Shown here piece by piece: positions 34,051 through 44,049 of a DNA stretch of 64,000 nt (positions within the stretch are counted from its first letter, which is position 1; every line of letters begins with the position of its first letter). The notes beneath the pieces were generated by a model. The model ran no database searches and was not told where the DNA came from. It saw nothing but the letters and a program-made list of their open reading frames with translations. Location of the stretch: the NCBI RefSeq assembly GCF_040869045.1, contig NC_090321.1, forward strand, positions 183,553,596 through 183,617,595. The letters run 5' to 3'. The translations under genes and the position numbers were made by a program. Source of the DNA: Eurosta solidaginis. Its lineage: Eukaryota > Arthropoda > Insecta > Diptera > Tephritidae.

Positions 34051-34408
34051 AAAAAGGGTAGGCTAGATAGGCGTCCGTCATAAAATTTACCTCTTCGCCT
34101 CTTTCGAATGTTTCGGGTTCCTGATCCTCTGTTTTAACATTAAACAATTTTTGGCTTTTTCTAGGAATATTTGATGAATTATTTGACTGCCTTACCACTG
34201 GCGTGCTTTCTAATCGGTTCATATAATTTACTCTCTTCGAATGAATCGAAGGATCTACCTCCATTGGAACTGGAGGCTTAGGTTGTGTTGGCCTTGGTGG
34301 TGATTGAGTTTGAGTCTCGACATTTCTATTGTAAATCTGATTTTTTTCTGCAGGGCCTAGTTCTCTCGGTGCAAATGATTGCTTCTGCCTAATTTGGTTT
34401 TTAGGCGC
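34049..34408 (-). pseudogene. gag: gag C-terminal segment
   Basis: Short open stretch (34049-34264) with polar, proline- and serine-rich sequence and an acidic segment ending at a stop, preceded by a proline/glutamine-rich segment and a stop near 34405. It joins the gag frame to the protease region. No CCHC knuckle is visible, as is usual for gypsy-type Gag. Confidence 0.6.
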
Positions 34409-35179
34409 TTAAATAGGCATGGTTGTATTCTTAGGATAAATCGAATAGTTTCTTAAGTTAAGGTTCTGTATTTCGAGGCAAAATGAGTAAGCCTCTGGTA
34501 GACTCTTGGGTCGTTGGATGACTAGCATCCTGGACAGTTCGCCGCTTAATCCCCTAATAAAAACACCAAGGACTCTGTTTCTGTAGGTTTCCAGAAGCGC
34601 GTTGCTTGTTTCCATAGAGTAGTCTTGCCCTTTTATTTTGTTTACTATCAGAGATAATTGATGATTTATTCTTGCGTAGAATTGATCTACGCTAAAGAGC
34701 TTTTGTGACAATGACCCTAGCTCATGCTCAAGGGTCCTTAAGTCACGTTTGTCTGCGTAGTGCAATGACAAACAGCTTTTGATTTTTCCCCAATCCTCAT
34801 CGAAAATATTATAGGAGATAAGAGCAGTATCTGCTGGGCCTTTTATTTTTTGTCTTATTTGTCGTAGGATGGCCCGATATATCGGTTTCGTTTTGACTAC
34901 CTCGTAGTCCTTTAGTGTTGACTCTACATTATGAACCCATGATATGAATTGAACGGGGTTACCCTCGAAGGTTGGTAGGGTTTTTATACTATCAGGCAGC
35001 CTATTTATTTCCTGCAGGTCTGCCTCAGTCAGGCTGATGGGGTTATTAGAATTTACTGTTTCAGGGAGACTAATCCTAGCTTCTAACTGATTTATCCTAG
35101 CGCTCATGGTACGAATTTGCTCTATTTGCGCGTTAACCGCACCCGTTAGTTGCGTTATCGCTTCTTCAATTTGCTCCAT
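34409..35179 (-). pseudogene. gag: gag gene, N-terminal and capsid part
   Basis: Opens with ATG at 35177-35179 after an A-rich leader that follows the primer site. Residues 1-40 form a probable coiled coil (EQIEEAITQLTGAVNAQ). Residues from about 60 contain LPTFEGNPVQFISWV, characteristic of gypsy-type capsids, and the frame stays open for 256 codons. Gag would form the intracellular particle. It stops at 34409, earlier than a full Gag of about 400 or more residues, probably by mutation. Confidence 0.82.
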
Positions 35180-35673
35180 TTTTTATTTTTTCTTTTCTTG
35201 GGATTTTCAAATAAAGAATTAAGCAAATAATTTAAAATTTTATCACTTAATGGCTTTTAACATAAGTTAATTCTGACAATCTTTTTTACTTTATTTTCTA
35301 GTTGACAAAATTCACTTAAATGAGGAACAGCATTGCAGTAATATTTGGTTGTCGTCCTAATGAATCCCTTTTAAGAATTTTACTCCCCTACTCGTGGCAC
35401 AGGAACGGCTTTCAAGGTTGATAGTGATTGACAGCTGCAGGCGGTTGATGTTGGAGGTTTATCCTCTTCACAATTTTTGAGGGTTTATTCACTTGTTGTA
35501 CAAGGATATTTGTATTCTTCACGTTATAACTTTTTGAGGGTCTATTTACTAGTTTCACTCAGTAAACAAGGATAATTGTATCCACAGCTTTTATAGATTT
35601 ATTTATAATTTCACTTAATTTTACGAGGATATTTGTATCCCTTTTTTAAATTACTTTATTGCGCTATTTTTAT

Positions 35674-35684
35674 GTTGGGCGCCA
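35674..35684 (-). other. Primer-binding site (tRNA-Lys type)
   Basis: On the minus strand TGGCGCCCAAC directly follows the 5' LTR, its first T being the last LTR base. It is complementary to the 3' end of a lysine tRNA, as known for gypsy. Confidence 0.8.
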
Positions 35685-37099
35685 GTTACTGCCGTGCGCC
35701 GTCGATATCAAAATTAAACTTCAATCGTTACACTTACCAACTGAACTGCTGAACAACTGAACCTGACTTTATTATTGGCAATTTCTTTTCATACAATTTT
35801 TCTTATGCTACTTACTTAGCTAAGTTGCTACATATTTATAAATTAATTATATAGTACAGGTGAATTCGCTTACAGCGCAATAATTTAGCAGACCCGGCAG
35901 ACGTTGTTCTGCCCTAAATTTGGCCTATCTGGATACATTTTAATAGCCTTTTTCCGTCTAACTCTGCCCTACCTCTATACATTTTTCCTAATCTTTTTTT
36001 TCACTCCTCCCTCCGTCTTTTTCGCTTCATCTCCATCTTCGTCTCATTCTATCTCTTTCTCAGTCTCCTTCTCTCTTTTCTCTTCTATCAAGTTTTTCTC
36101 CTTCTTCTTCATCTCTTATTGCCAGTCCCAGAGGGTGGTATGTATTTTGTTCCAGTCCCATTCCGAGTCTCAGTCTCAGTCCCAGTCCTAGTCCTAATCC
36201 AAGTCCCAGTCCGTCTCTGGTATACTTCTCGGAAAAAAGCATCGTAAATACTAATATAGGCAAATTTATATACGAAATTTCAGGCAAGTCGAAGAGGACG
36301 TATGTAAATAGGTATGTGGCTATTATTTATTCTTTTCTTTATTTCGGCTTCGCATGCATATTTATCAGTTTTGCCAGGTTGATGTGACTATATCGAATAT
36401 CACAATGAACTTTAGAGCTCTCAGCAACAGCTTTCATTTGACATCCATAACACACATATATTCTAGGGGTATCCGAGTCCTTTTCGGCTATATCTCGAGA
36501 CCTTAGTCACTCAGCGGTGTAAAACTTACTCTGCATTATAGCACACATCAACAGCTTTAATTTGATACCCGTAATATAAAAACACATTCTAGGAGTATCC
36601 GGGTCCACGTTTTGGGCTATATCTCGAGACCCTAGCCTCCCAGTTGTATGAAAATTATCCTGTACTATAGCCCTCATCAACAGCTTTCATTTGGTATCCA
36701 TATTGTATAAACACATTCTAGGGGTACCCGGGTCCACGGGTTGGTCTCAAGACCCTAGGCACGTAGCGAAAAAAAGGTAGACGGTGGCCGATTCTCAGAC
36801 CTACCCAATATGCTCACAAAATTTCATGAGAATCGGTTCAGCCGTTTCGGAGGAGTTCAGCCTCTAAAACCGTGACAGAAGATTTTTATATATTAGATAA
36901 TTTTGCGTATGCAAGTAAAAGTAATTTAATTGGGCAACCAACGGGTTCACATTACGTCTGCACGGCTTCCGCTTAAATTTAGTGCAACGGAATGTGAAGC
37001 AGTTATTGTTGTTGTTTTATCAAAATATTGTTTACTGAATTTGGGTTGCGGTAACTGCTGTGTAGGCAATATGTGACGATTGTGCTCACTGTGCTAACT
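35684..37099 (-). repeat. 5' LTR of the gypsy-type element, interrupted
   Basis: 35684-35887 and 36897-37099 match the two ends of the 3' LTR. Between them about 90 bp of LTR sequence (equivalent of about 29489-29577) is missing and the 1-kb repeat R1 is inserted. Confidence 0.9.
35888..36896 (+). mobile_element. Interspersed repeat R1 inside the 5' LTR
   Basis: Begins GCAGACCCGGCAGACGTTG (a GGCAG/CTGCC hairpin) and ends TTTTTATATATTAGAT. The first ~400 bp match R2 (37686-38650) in inverse orientation: a CT-rich stretch, then a CAGTCC/CAGTCT hexamer run (about 36164-36212). The second half carries three ~123-bp units starting CAACAGCTTTCATTTGACATC (about 36425, 36550, 36672), which resemble the 130-bp Helentron units. 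No coding capacity. Confidence 0.75.
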
Positions 37100-37406
37100 G
37101 ACATACATACATAAGACAAACATTTCAAAGTAGGTAAACAAACTATAGCTTGGCGCTCATTTTCCATTGCTCCTGAGCTGTCATCATTATTCTATTGTCA
37201 TCATTTAAGTATCTGTTGGACCTTATTTTCTATATTTTATTAAATTTTTATCTTGTACTTTTATTATACAGATTCTATTGAGAACTGCAACAGACGAGTA
37301 ATTTTCTTTGATTCGCGTTCTTTTGTTCACTTGATAGACAAGAAATTGTTTTCGAATTTTTTTAAATATATTTTTCATTTACTCCTCACTGGCGCGTTTG
37401 TGTATG
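37100..37406. other. Spacer, nothing recognised
   Basis: AT-rich. It starts with a CATA run that flanks the LTR element. Confidence 0.45.
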
Positions 37407-38727
37407 TACAGCGGCGAGCACGACAATAGCAGTGAAAATTTAAAGCAAATTTCGTCAATTACATAATTTGTTTTTTTATATTCGATAATTAAGGAAAATA
37501 GCTCCGTGAATTCTGTAACTGAAACTAGGCCAAATTATCTAAATTTCGAAAAAATTTGCGAAAATGTCGACCTTTTTACTGTGAATTTTCTGAATTTTTC
37601 GGAGTATGCAGTATTGTAGCCCAATCAATTTTCGTTTAGTTTCAGTTGCAAGATTCATAGAAATTAATTTGAATTATCTCTACATATAATAAAATTGTAA
37701 CAGGTTGATGTCTGTTCATTGAAGATATTCAAGAAAAACTGAGAGGAGAGGTCGTTATTGGACCAACGGAACCCAAATCTACAATTTTTAGAATTTTTTT
37801 CTGTCTGTCTGTCTATCTGTCTGTATGATTGTTCGGGCATCACGTAAAAACTACTGGTTAGAATTGCATGAAACTTACCATTCTATCACATGACGTCTAA
37901 CTTAAAACTTAGGATAACCTTCATTTGGATATCTCACCTAGTTCCCGAGTTATTGCCCAAAATGTGGACCCAGAGTGACCAAAAATGTCGTTTTTTACCA
38001 TTATGCCCACCACACACAAAAACTTCTCCATTGAATTGAATGAAACTTTCACTGCTATATTACTAGACATCTTTCATCAGGATATCTTATCCGGTTCCAG
38101 AGTTATTGACCCAAATGTGACCCAAAATTAGTTTTTCCAACATGGGTGTCAAACGAAAGATAGAAGTGAGTACTACATTGTGATGTGATATCTATTTCAA
38201 TATCTCAAATTATTTCGGAGATTTCACACAAAATGTGAAGAGGGGCAATCGTAAAATTCGTTTATAAAATATGCCTATCAAACGCACGGTACTGGGACTG
38301 CGATTAGGACTAGGACTGGGACTGAGACTGAGACTGAGACTCGGAGTGGGACTGGGACTGAGACTCGGAATGGGACTGGAACAAAATACATACTACCCTC
38401 TGGGACTGGCAATAAGATATGAAGAAGAATGAGAAAAACTTGAGAGAGGAGAAAAGAGAGAAGGAGACTGAGAAAGAGATATAATGAGAGGAAGATGGAG
38501 ATAGATGAAGCGCAAAATACGGAGGGCGGTGTGAATACAAAGATTAGGAAAAAGTAGAGGCACGAGGGCAGAGTTAGACGGAATAAGCTTATCAAAACGT
38601 ATGCAGATAGACCAAATTTAGGGCAGAACAGCGTCTGCCGGGTCTGCTAGTAGAGAATAAAAAAGAGAATTTAATTCAAGAAATTTTATAAAAATTGCCA
38701 CTGCTATTGCCGTGCTACAAGTCCACA
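37407..38727 (+). mobile_element. Tc1-like short element split by repeat R2
   Basis: The left end TACAGCGGCGAGCACGACAATA (37407) and right end TATTGCCGTGCTACA (about 38711-38725) are inverted and flanked by TA. Inward, GCAGTG and AATTT blocks also match. Without R2 the element would be only about 350 bp, i.e. MITE-sized. The left arm contains GGAGTATGCAGTATTGTAGCC, shared with the 9710 copy. Confidence 0.55.
37686..38650 (-). mobile_element. Interspersed repeat R2 (relative of R1)
   Basis: On the minus strand it starts CTAGCAGACCCGGCAGACGC and continues with the same CT-rich and CAGTCC-type hexamer segments as R1. After about 38280 it differs: it has three loosely similar ~130-bp stretches (TTCATTTGGATATCTCACC, CAAAATGTGGACCCAGAGTG) and a TCTG microsatellite at about 37800-37828. 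It ends near TCTACATATAATAAAA, the counterpart of R1's terminal TATATATTAGA. The long Gly-Leu frames over the hexamer run are artefacts. Confidence 0.65.
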
Positions 38728-39090
38728 TAATAGAAGGAATAAATTGCGGTTTATCTTTTCACTTGACTACATATATGTCTATGTGGTCACAAGTCATAAC
38801 AGCCTAAGTCTAAAGTTATTCCATCATAACGGTTTTATCAAATGCTCTAAATCTCGAATATAAAGGTCAAGTATACCCAAATATTCAAAACAAGTAGTAC
38901 ATACGTGAACCATTATATTATTTTAAAATCTAAAATTATTATATTTACAATTGTTTTTGTTTTTATCGGCCTATTGATAATTGATTCAAGGTTCAATTCG
39001 AGCTTAAGGCCGCAATAGATGGCACAACGCTAATTAAATATAGTTGGTAAGAAGGAAAATAAGTAGCAATTTGTCAGTCAAACAAACCAC
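38728..39090. other. Spacer, nothing recognised
   Basis: AT-rich, no feature. Confidence 0.4.
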
Positions 39091-39350
39091 CGCTGTATAG
39101 CTAAATGGTTAGAGCAGCGTGCCTAAAGCGTACTGATGATGAAGGCTTAGTACCCTTCGAAATGGATGCAGGTTTTCTGTAAAAATTTCTTCTTACTATT
39201 CCAAAAACAAAATAAAATTTTTCAATTATAGAAAAGTTAAAAAATAACAATAAATATCATTAGGAAAAAATTATTGTTCTGGCTTTGAGCCCGATCAAAC
39301 CTTGAATCATTTTTATATTTATTAAATGCTTTCAAATAAATATCATCAAA
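39091..39350 (+). mobile_element. Possible second tRNA-derived SINE family
   Basis: GCTGTATAGCTAAATGGTTAG followed by AGCAGCGTGCC looks like a tRNA 5' half with A box. A degenerate B-box-like CCCTTCGAAATGG follows about 45 bp later. The tail is A/T-rich and its end is not defined. It is unrelated to the GGCGGCCG SINE. A decayed tRNA pseudogene is the alternative. Confidence 0.4.
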
Positions 39351-39921
39351 TAAATAATCATCCTTTTTCGACTTAGGCGTTTATGACTTGTGACCCCAGA
39401 TATATTGAGCAGTAAAAATGTTTTACTTTGGAGAAATGCAAAAGTACATCTCAACTTCATATCTGTATACAAAGGTTGGATTTACTAACTCTGAATCGAA
39501 GCTCTATCAGAGTTTAGTATAAAAATCATTTTCAGCATGTCCGATTTAAGCAAATAAATGGTGAAAGTTAAGCGTAGACCTTGGATGGCGATAATTTCGA
39601 ATTTGGAAATGGCACCAAGACTCTGTTCCTTTTAGCGACTTGCCATAGATCTTCTTCGTTACACGCGCTAAATGGCTGTTTGCTCGCCTAAGTTGGGTTG
39701 CCGTCGTTGTATCCACTCTTTCTTCTATTGGCAGTTATGTCCATCGTCCATCTTTCATCTTTGGGATTCGAATTATTATAGCCAAGCTCATATTTGTTTG
39801 CCTGGCTAAGGCATAGTTTATATTTTATATATATGTATTTGCATTTGCATCTCCTCCAAGCTGATTCATTCACTGTTGTCTTTGTTTGTTGGGGTTTTGC
39901 TGCAGAAGACTATCCGTGAGT
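39351..39921. other. Spacer, nothing recognised
   Basis: No motif-bearing frame or repeat recognised. Confidence 0.4.
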
Positions 39922-40150
39922 TTTGGGGGACTTAAATTGACGTTGATGGTCCTTTGCTGGATGTTGTCCCGGCATGCTCCAGTAAATTGTAAAATCCCGA
40001 TTATATCGTACACAATATAATGTGACTACCTTGTAGGTTCACAAGGTCATCCAACTTTGGAACATGTGGGAACCAGAGCCTCGCCTGTTAGACAAAGATT
40101 GGTGAGGGGAAAGGGTTGCCCTACACCTCCCCTTTAATCCGTTGCCGCTT
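39922..40150. repeat. Interspersed repeat X, rearranged fragment
   Basis: Contains GACGTTGATGGTCCTTTGCTGGAT and later CCAGAGCCTCGCCTGTTAGAC, both found in the fuller copies at 43030 and 59487 in the same order but with the middle replaced. Confidence 0.5.
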
Positions 40151-41569
40151 TCCTGAAGACCCTTTTTGGTGATATGTTTATTTTTTAGGTTTGTGAAGTT
40201 GCTGGCGCAAGGGGCGGTCACCGAATGCCTTTGTTTCGCTCTTATCTTCATTGTTGCCTTTACCTATTTGTGCTTCTTGTTTTTTTCTATTTTTTTTTCT
40301 GTTGGGTCCCTGTTCCAAGTCGCTACTTTTTTCCGATGTAAAGTCGACCGAAATCACGGGCCCTTGTTTGTAATCACGAAGACAACTCTAAGATCCACCG
40401 TCCTTGTTTGATTTTGTAAAAAGTCAGAACTAGCGCTAATCAGGACCTAGAACTTACATGAAGACTCCTCACGGTTTCAACGGAGCGAATGTTATTTAAC
40501 ATTGCCCCACGGGCTACATATTTTGGGATCGTTTCACCCCTCCGTATTATCAGCCACTTTGTCATTTATGTCGTTATTTGTTTCGCTGCATATTTGTCAG
40601 TATGTATTGATCCCTAGTCGCATTATCGCCTCCTTCTGATGGGTAGACTTCCTCTAATCACAACGCCATGTTGGTTGGTTGATGGTCGCCTGAAGGTTTT
40701 TGTACGCATGAAGGCGGGGCTGATCTTTGCTAATCCGCAGCAACCGCATCGACGTAAGCCATCCACCTTTTCAGATATCACAGATATCTTATTGGCCTGA
40801 ACTCAGCGAAAAAACCAAAGTGGAAGTAATGTCAATCAGATTGAACATAATTCTCGAAGTGCTTTATCATTAAAAATTAGTGAACATCAAACATTTGCTT
40901 AACGAAAATGTAAACTCAATTCCTTTTGAAAAATGATTGGTCAATTAACAATATAGGCTTAAGAATTGGGGGATGAGATGAACATAACAATTTACTGTTA
41001 TTGTGCCGTTAAAAAAGGTAAATGCAACAACATAATTTATTATATTTTCAACAACCCCACAAACTTTAAATATAAGACCAAGAAAATATTTAACAAAAAT
41101 GTCATAGGCAAACAAAAAGTTGTCAACTAACCGTAAATCACAGCCACACAAAAGAAATGCAAGATTAAGCAATGAATAAAAAAAAATAAACAATAAATTT
41201 TATTTGCTATGCGTCTTAATGGAAATCGGAGATCAAATGAAAGTTCTGATAATTCCGTAGGCAAAAAGTGGGACTACAAAAAAAAAATCAATAGCGAGAA
41301 AAGGTCAAACAATCATGTTAAGTTTACTAAGTACGCATGCTCGTATGGCTGTTATGTCGCACACACACACACACACTAAGATGCATTGCAACATGATGCA
41401 GCAACATGCAGCAACAAAAGACAAAAAAGCTACATTCGCCCAAAAAAACTTTCACTAGAAATTGAAACTTTAGCTGAGCGCGTAATTAAGCTGATAAAAG
41501 CACAACAACAAAAAATAAAATAAAAACGAAAATATGCAGCAATCAGAAAAATCGTGAGTAGTGTGTGTG
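40151..41569. other. Spacer, nothing recognised
   Basis: Mixed AT-rich sequence with an AC microsatellite at about 41358-41375. An A-rich, leader-like stretch precedes the candidate exon at 41570. Confidence 0.4.
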
Positions 41570-41770
41570 ATGCTACCAAGAAAGGCAAACACGCAAGCTG
41601 CAACGGAATGCGGCCGCTATATTTACAACAAGGCGGATACACGCTGCAGCGAATGCTTGAACGACAATGATGTGACGACGGTCTCATGCTTGGATGAGCA
41701 ACGCAGTAGCTTTAAGAAATATCAGTGGAAGTATGCGTCAGTTGAGAGGGGCCTGACACCGTTAGCTACC
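41570..41770 (+). CDS. Candidate coding exon, unidentified
   Basis: 67 codons from ATG 41570 end exactly at ACC|GTGAGT, a good donor in phase 0. The segment is clearly less AT-rich than its flanks and encodes a cysteine-containing polar peptide (CSECLNDNDVTTVSC). An upstream ATG at 41533 opens a seven-codon frame. No domain is recognised and no partner exon was found. Chance remains possible. Confidence 0.25.
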
Positions 41771-42198
41771 GTGAGTCATGTCAATATGTACACACAGACT
41801 ACAACAACTTACACAGCACACTGGTAACTTCAGCTCTGTTTTTTTTTGTTGCCCTGATAACGTTATGGTCTCTTGCTTTCTGAAAAATTTTATTAATAAT
41901 AATAAAATGAAAATGAAAACGGAATTACAGCAAATGAAACTAAAAGTAAAATTTAACATGCATCGGTGTGTATTGTAAGTGTATTAGTGCTGCGTGTGTA
42001 TATGTATGTATGAGTTAGCGCCAAGATTTGTACAAGCATTTGCGCAAAATTTTAGGCTGGAAAAGTTAATTTTTTTTTCTCACTCTTCGTATAGGCTGGT
42101 CTTAGATTTTATGAATATAGTTATTGGTAGTTTAGTGCTAATGGAAATATTTAGGATTTTTCAAATTCTTAACATTTATACATAGACATCTTCATATA
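41771..42198. other. Spacer after candidate exon
   Basis: AT-rich, no feature recognised. Confidence 0.4.
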
Positions 42199-42395
42199 CA
42201 ACAGCGAACAAAAAAATAACAGTGGCATTTTTTCACCTTTTTATTTTCTCGTCCTTTTTTTTTTGGTATTGTAAGCATTTTGTAGTTATAACTAAGCAAA
42301 TCAGTTTCAAAAACGATTTTGAAAAAATTTAAAAATTCGCGACAATTTCATAAACATTTCTATTTTTTTTGGATATGCAGTTTTTAAGCTAAATC
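42199..42395 (+). mobile_element. Tc1-like element terminus (plus orientation), diverged
   Basis: CAACAGCGAACAAAAAAATAAC then AGTGGCATTTTTT, AACGATTTTGAAAAAATTT and TTGGATATGCAGTTTTTAAGC follow the module order of the 9710 and 37407 termini. No partner end is seen. Confidence 0.4.
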
Positions 42396-43029
42396 ATCTT
42401 CTCACACACCTGCTTCTGAAGTATTGGAGTTTTTGTCCTTAGTACTCCATATAAATTCTGCTCTCGCTCTAAGGCATTCTCCAAACTTGTAGTGCAACAC
42501 ATCCTTTAATTCCTTATTAATTTAGAAGTTGTAGTGCTGGACCCTCCGGGACGAGATGCCCCAAGTACCTTCCAGTACCGTGATGGTATATTCGGGCTTT
42601 GACGCTGCAACATGTTTAACGCGGTTTCACCACATCCTGTATCAAAACCTTCGTCGTTTGTATGGTCGAAATCAGTGCTCTATCCATCGCCTTCAACCTT
42701 GCGCAACTTTCTGCAGACATTCTAAAGTCGCGCCCAAGCACTGCATAATTCTTTAAATTGTCCGGCACTGTGAGTCTTCTCTTAAACTCCCTGTCTCCTT
42801 GCCGTCCTAATGTTGGTCTTTTTTCCGCGCTGAGACTTTTCTCGTTATCCGCATACGAAACATCGCTGATAGCGGATTTCCTCTACCCCGCTTGCCATGC
42901 GATCGTCTTTTTTCTACTCATTTGAAGTTAGTGAATTCATCTTGGTCGTACGAAAACCTGCCCGACAAAGCAGGCTCAGCGGTCTAATGTTTAAAAAGGA
43001 TAAAAAGCCGTCAGTAACAGCAGCGTAGT
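42396..43029. other. Spacer, nothing recognised
   Basis: Somewhat less AT-rich than its neighbours but without a recognisable frame. Confidence 0.4.
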
Positions 43030-43470
43030 TGTTTTTGTTGTTGTAGCGATAAGGACACTCCCCGAAGGTCTTGGGGAGTATTATCGATGTAGATCGTCCT
43101 TCGACGGACGTAGAACTAGTACGTTCCGGGAACAGGCACCATTAAGGTACTAGCCCGACCATCTCGGGAATGATTTGGTATGACCACAATTAAACCTTCT
43201 AGGCCATAACACCCTCCCACCCCTAGAACCATGAGGAATTTGTGGTCGCCAGGGCGTCAGCTGTCAAAGAAACAGGATTTGCCACGGGTAGGTGAGGTTG
43301 ACAATTGGGTTGAAGAAGCTATATATTGCGCTGACAACCCTTGAAAGGGTTGCGCTGTGCAACCCCTTGAATCAGTTTGATATTTTAGTCACCTCTTACG
43401 ACAGGCACACCTGCCGCGGGTATATTCTCAGCCCCCTAACGCTCTGCGGGAATAACAGCGGCGTCCCTTG
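43030..43470 (-). repeat. Interspersed repeat X, fullest copy
   Basis: Contains a CTCCCC...GGGGAG hairpin (about 43048-43069), GCCCGACCATCTCGGGAA, GTGAGGTTGACAATTGGGTT, AAGCTATATATTGCG and CACCTCTTACGACAGGC. The left edge is TTGTTGTTGTAGCGATAAGG; read on the minus strand this is a terminal CAACAACAA tail, which suggests a retroposed element on that strand. It shares at least 250 bp of ordered blocks with 59487-59775. Class unassigned. Confidence 0.55.
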
Positions 43471-44049
43471 CCGTGGTAAGCCCAAAACTACTTCAAATAT
43501 AGCAAAAAATACCTCCTGGTGGAAAATCATCCAATAGACAGGGTCCGCCTTACACCCTGCATTACAAAGTTGGCAGTTTTTGGTTTTTTGCAAAAAATGT
43601 GGCTTCTGTGAATTGGTTCATTTGTTGCTCTCCTCTTTATTTATTATACTAGCGATTATAATCGAGTCTACCATTTTCTCCTGATATTTTGGATTCTGAC
43701 CCAATCACGAACATAAAAACAGTGCACGTTGAGAGTCGTCCTTGTTTACATCGGTGGAACACACACGTCGGAGCTTCGACCTTTTTTATTGTGTGCAGGT
43801 AGCGTAGCTGTTGACCTACTAAAGATTTTTGTGCTCTACGCCTTAACACATTTTATAAGTACCGCTTTCCACATGTCTCGTTGTTTATTTTTCTAGCTTT
43901 CATACTACAGCGTAAACATTTATTCCCTGATTTTTTGGATAATGGCTTGAATGCGCCCATACTCCTGTATAACTCCTATTCTATATTATGCTATTTCAAG
44001 AAACCGTGATGCATTTATGCCAGTAGCGGCAATCACACTAGACTAAAGC
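43471..44049. other. Spacer, nothing recognised
   Basis: No convincing gene. The minus frame at 43396-43593 has a CQLCNAGC motif but overlaps repeat X and is not called. Confidence 0.4.

Larger units (their letters stand above)
29281..37099 (-). mobile_element. Gypsy-type (errantivirus-like) LTR retrotransposon, degenerate
   Basis: Two LTRs beginning AGTTA and ending TAACT bracket gag, pol and env-like frames, all on the minus strand. The order gag, protease, RT, RNase H, integrase, env identifies the Ty3/gypsy superfamily, and the env-like third frame the errantivirus branch. A polypurine tract and a tRNA-Lys-type primer site lie exactly next to the LTRs. Every frame is broken by stops or frameshifts, and a 1-kb repeat interrupts the 5' (right) LTR, so the element is dead. 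By eye the LTRs differ at roughly a dozen sites over about 410 shared bases, so it is not a fresh insertion. No clean target duplication is seen; both flanks are CATA-rich. Confidence 0.9.

Noticed and set aside
36060..36287. Gly-Leu or Ser-Gln repeat proteins over the hexamer runs (also 38278-38595)
   Set aside because: They are translations of a CAGTCC/CAGTCT minisatellite inside R1 and R2 with no conserved flanking frame.
29270..37110. Target-site duplication of the LTR element
   Set aside because: Left flank (ATACA) and right flank (GACAT) do not match exactly; both lie in CATA-rich sequence, so any match would be unreliable.
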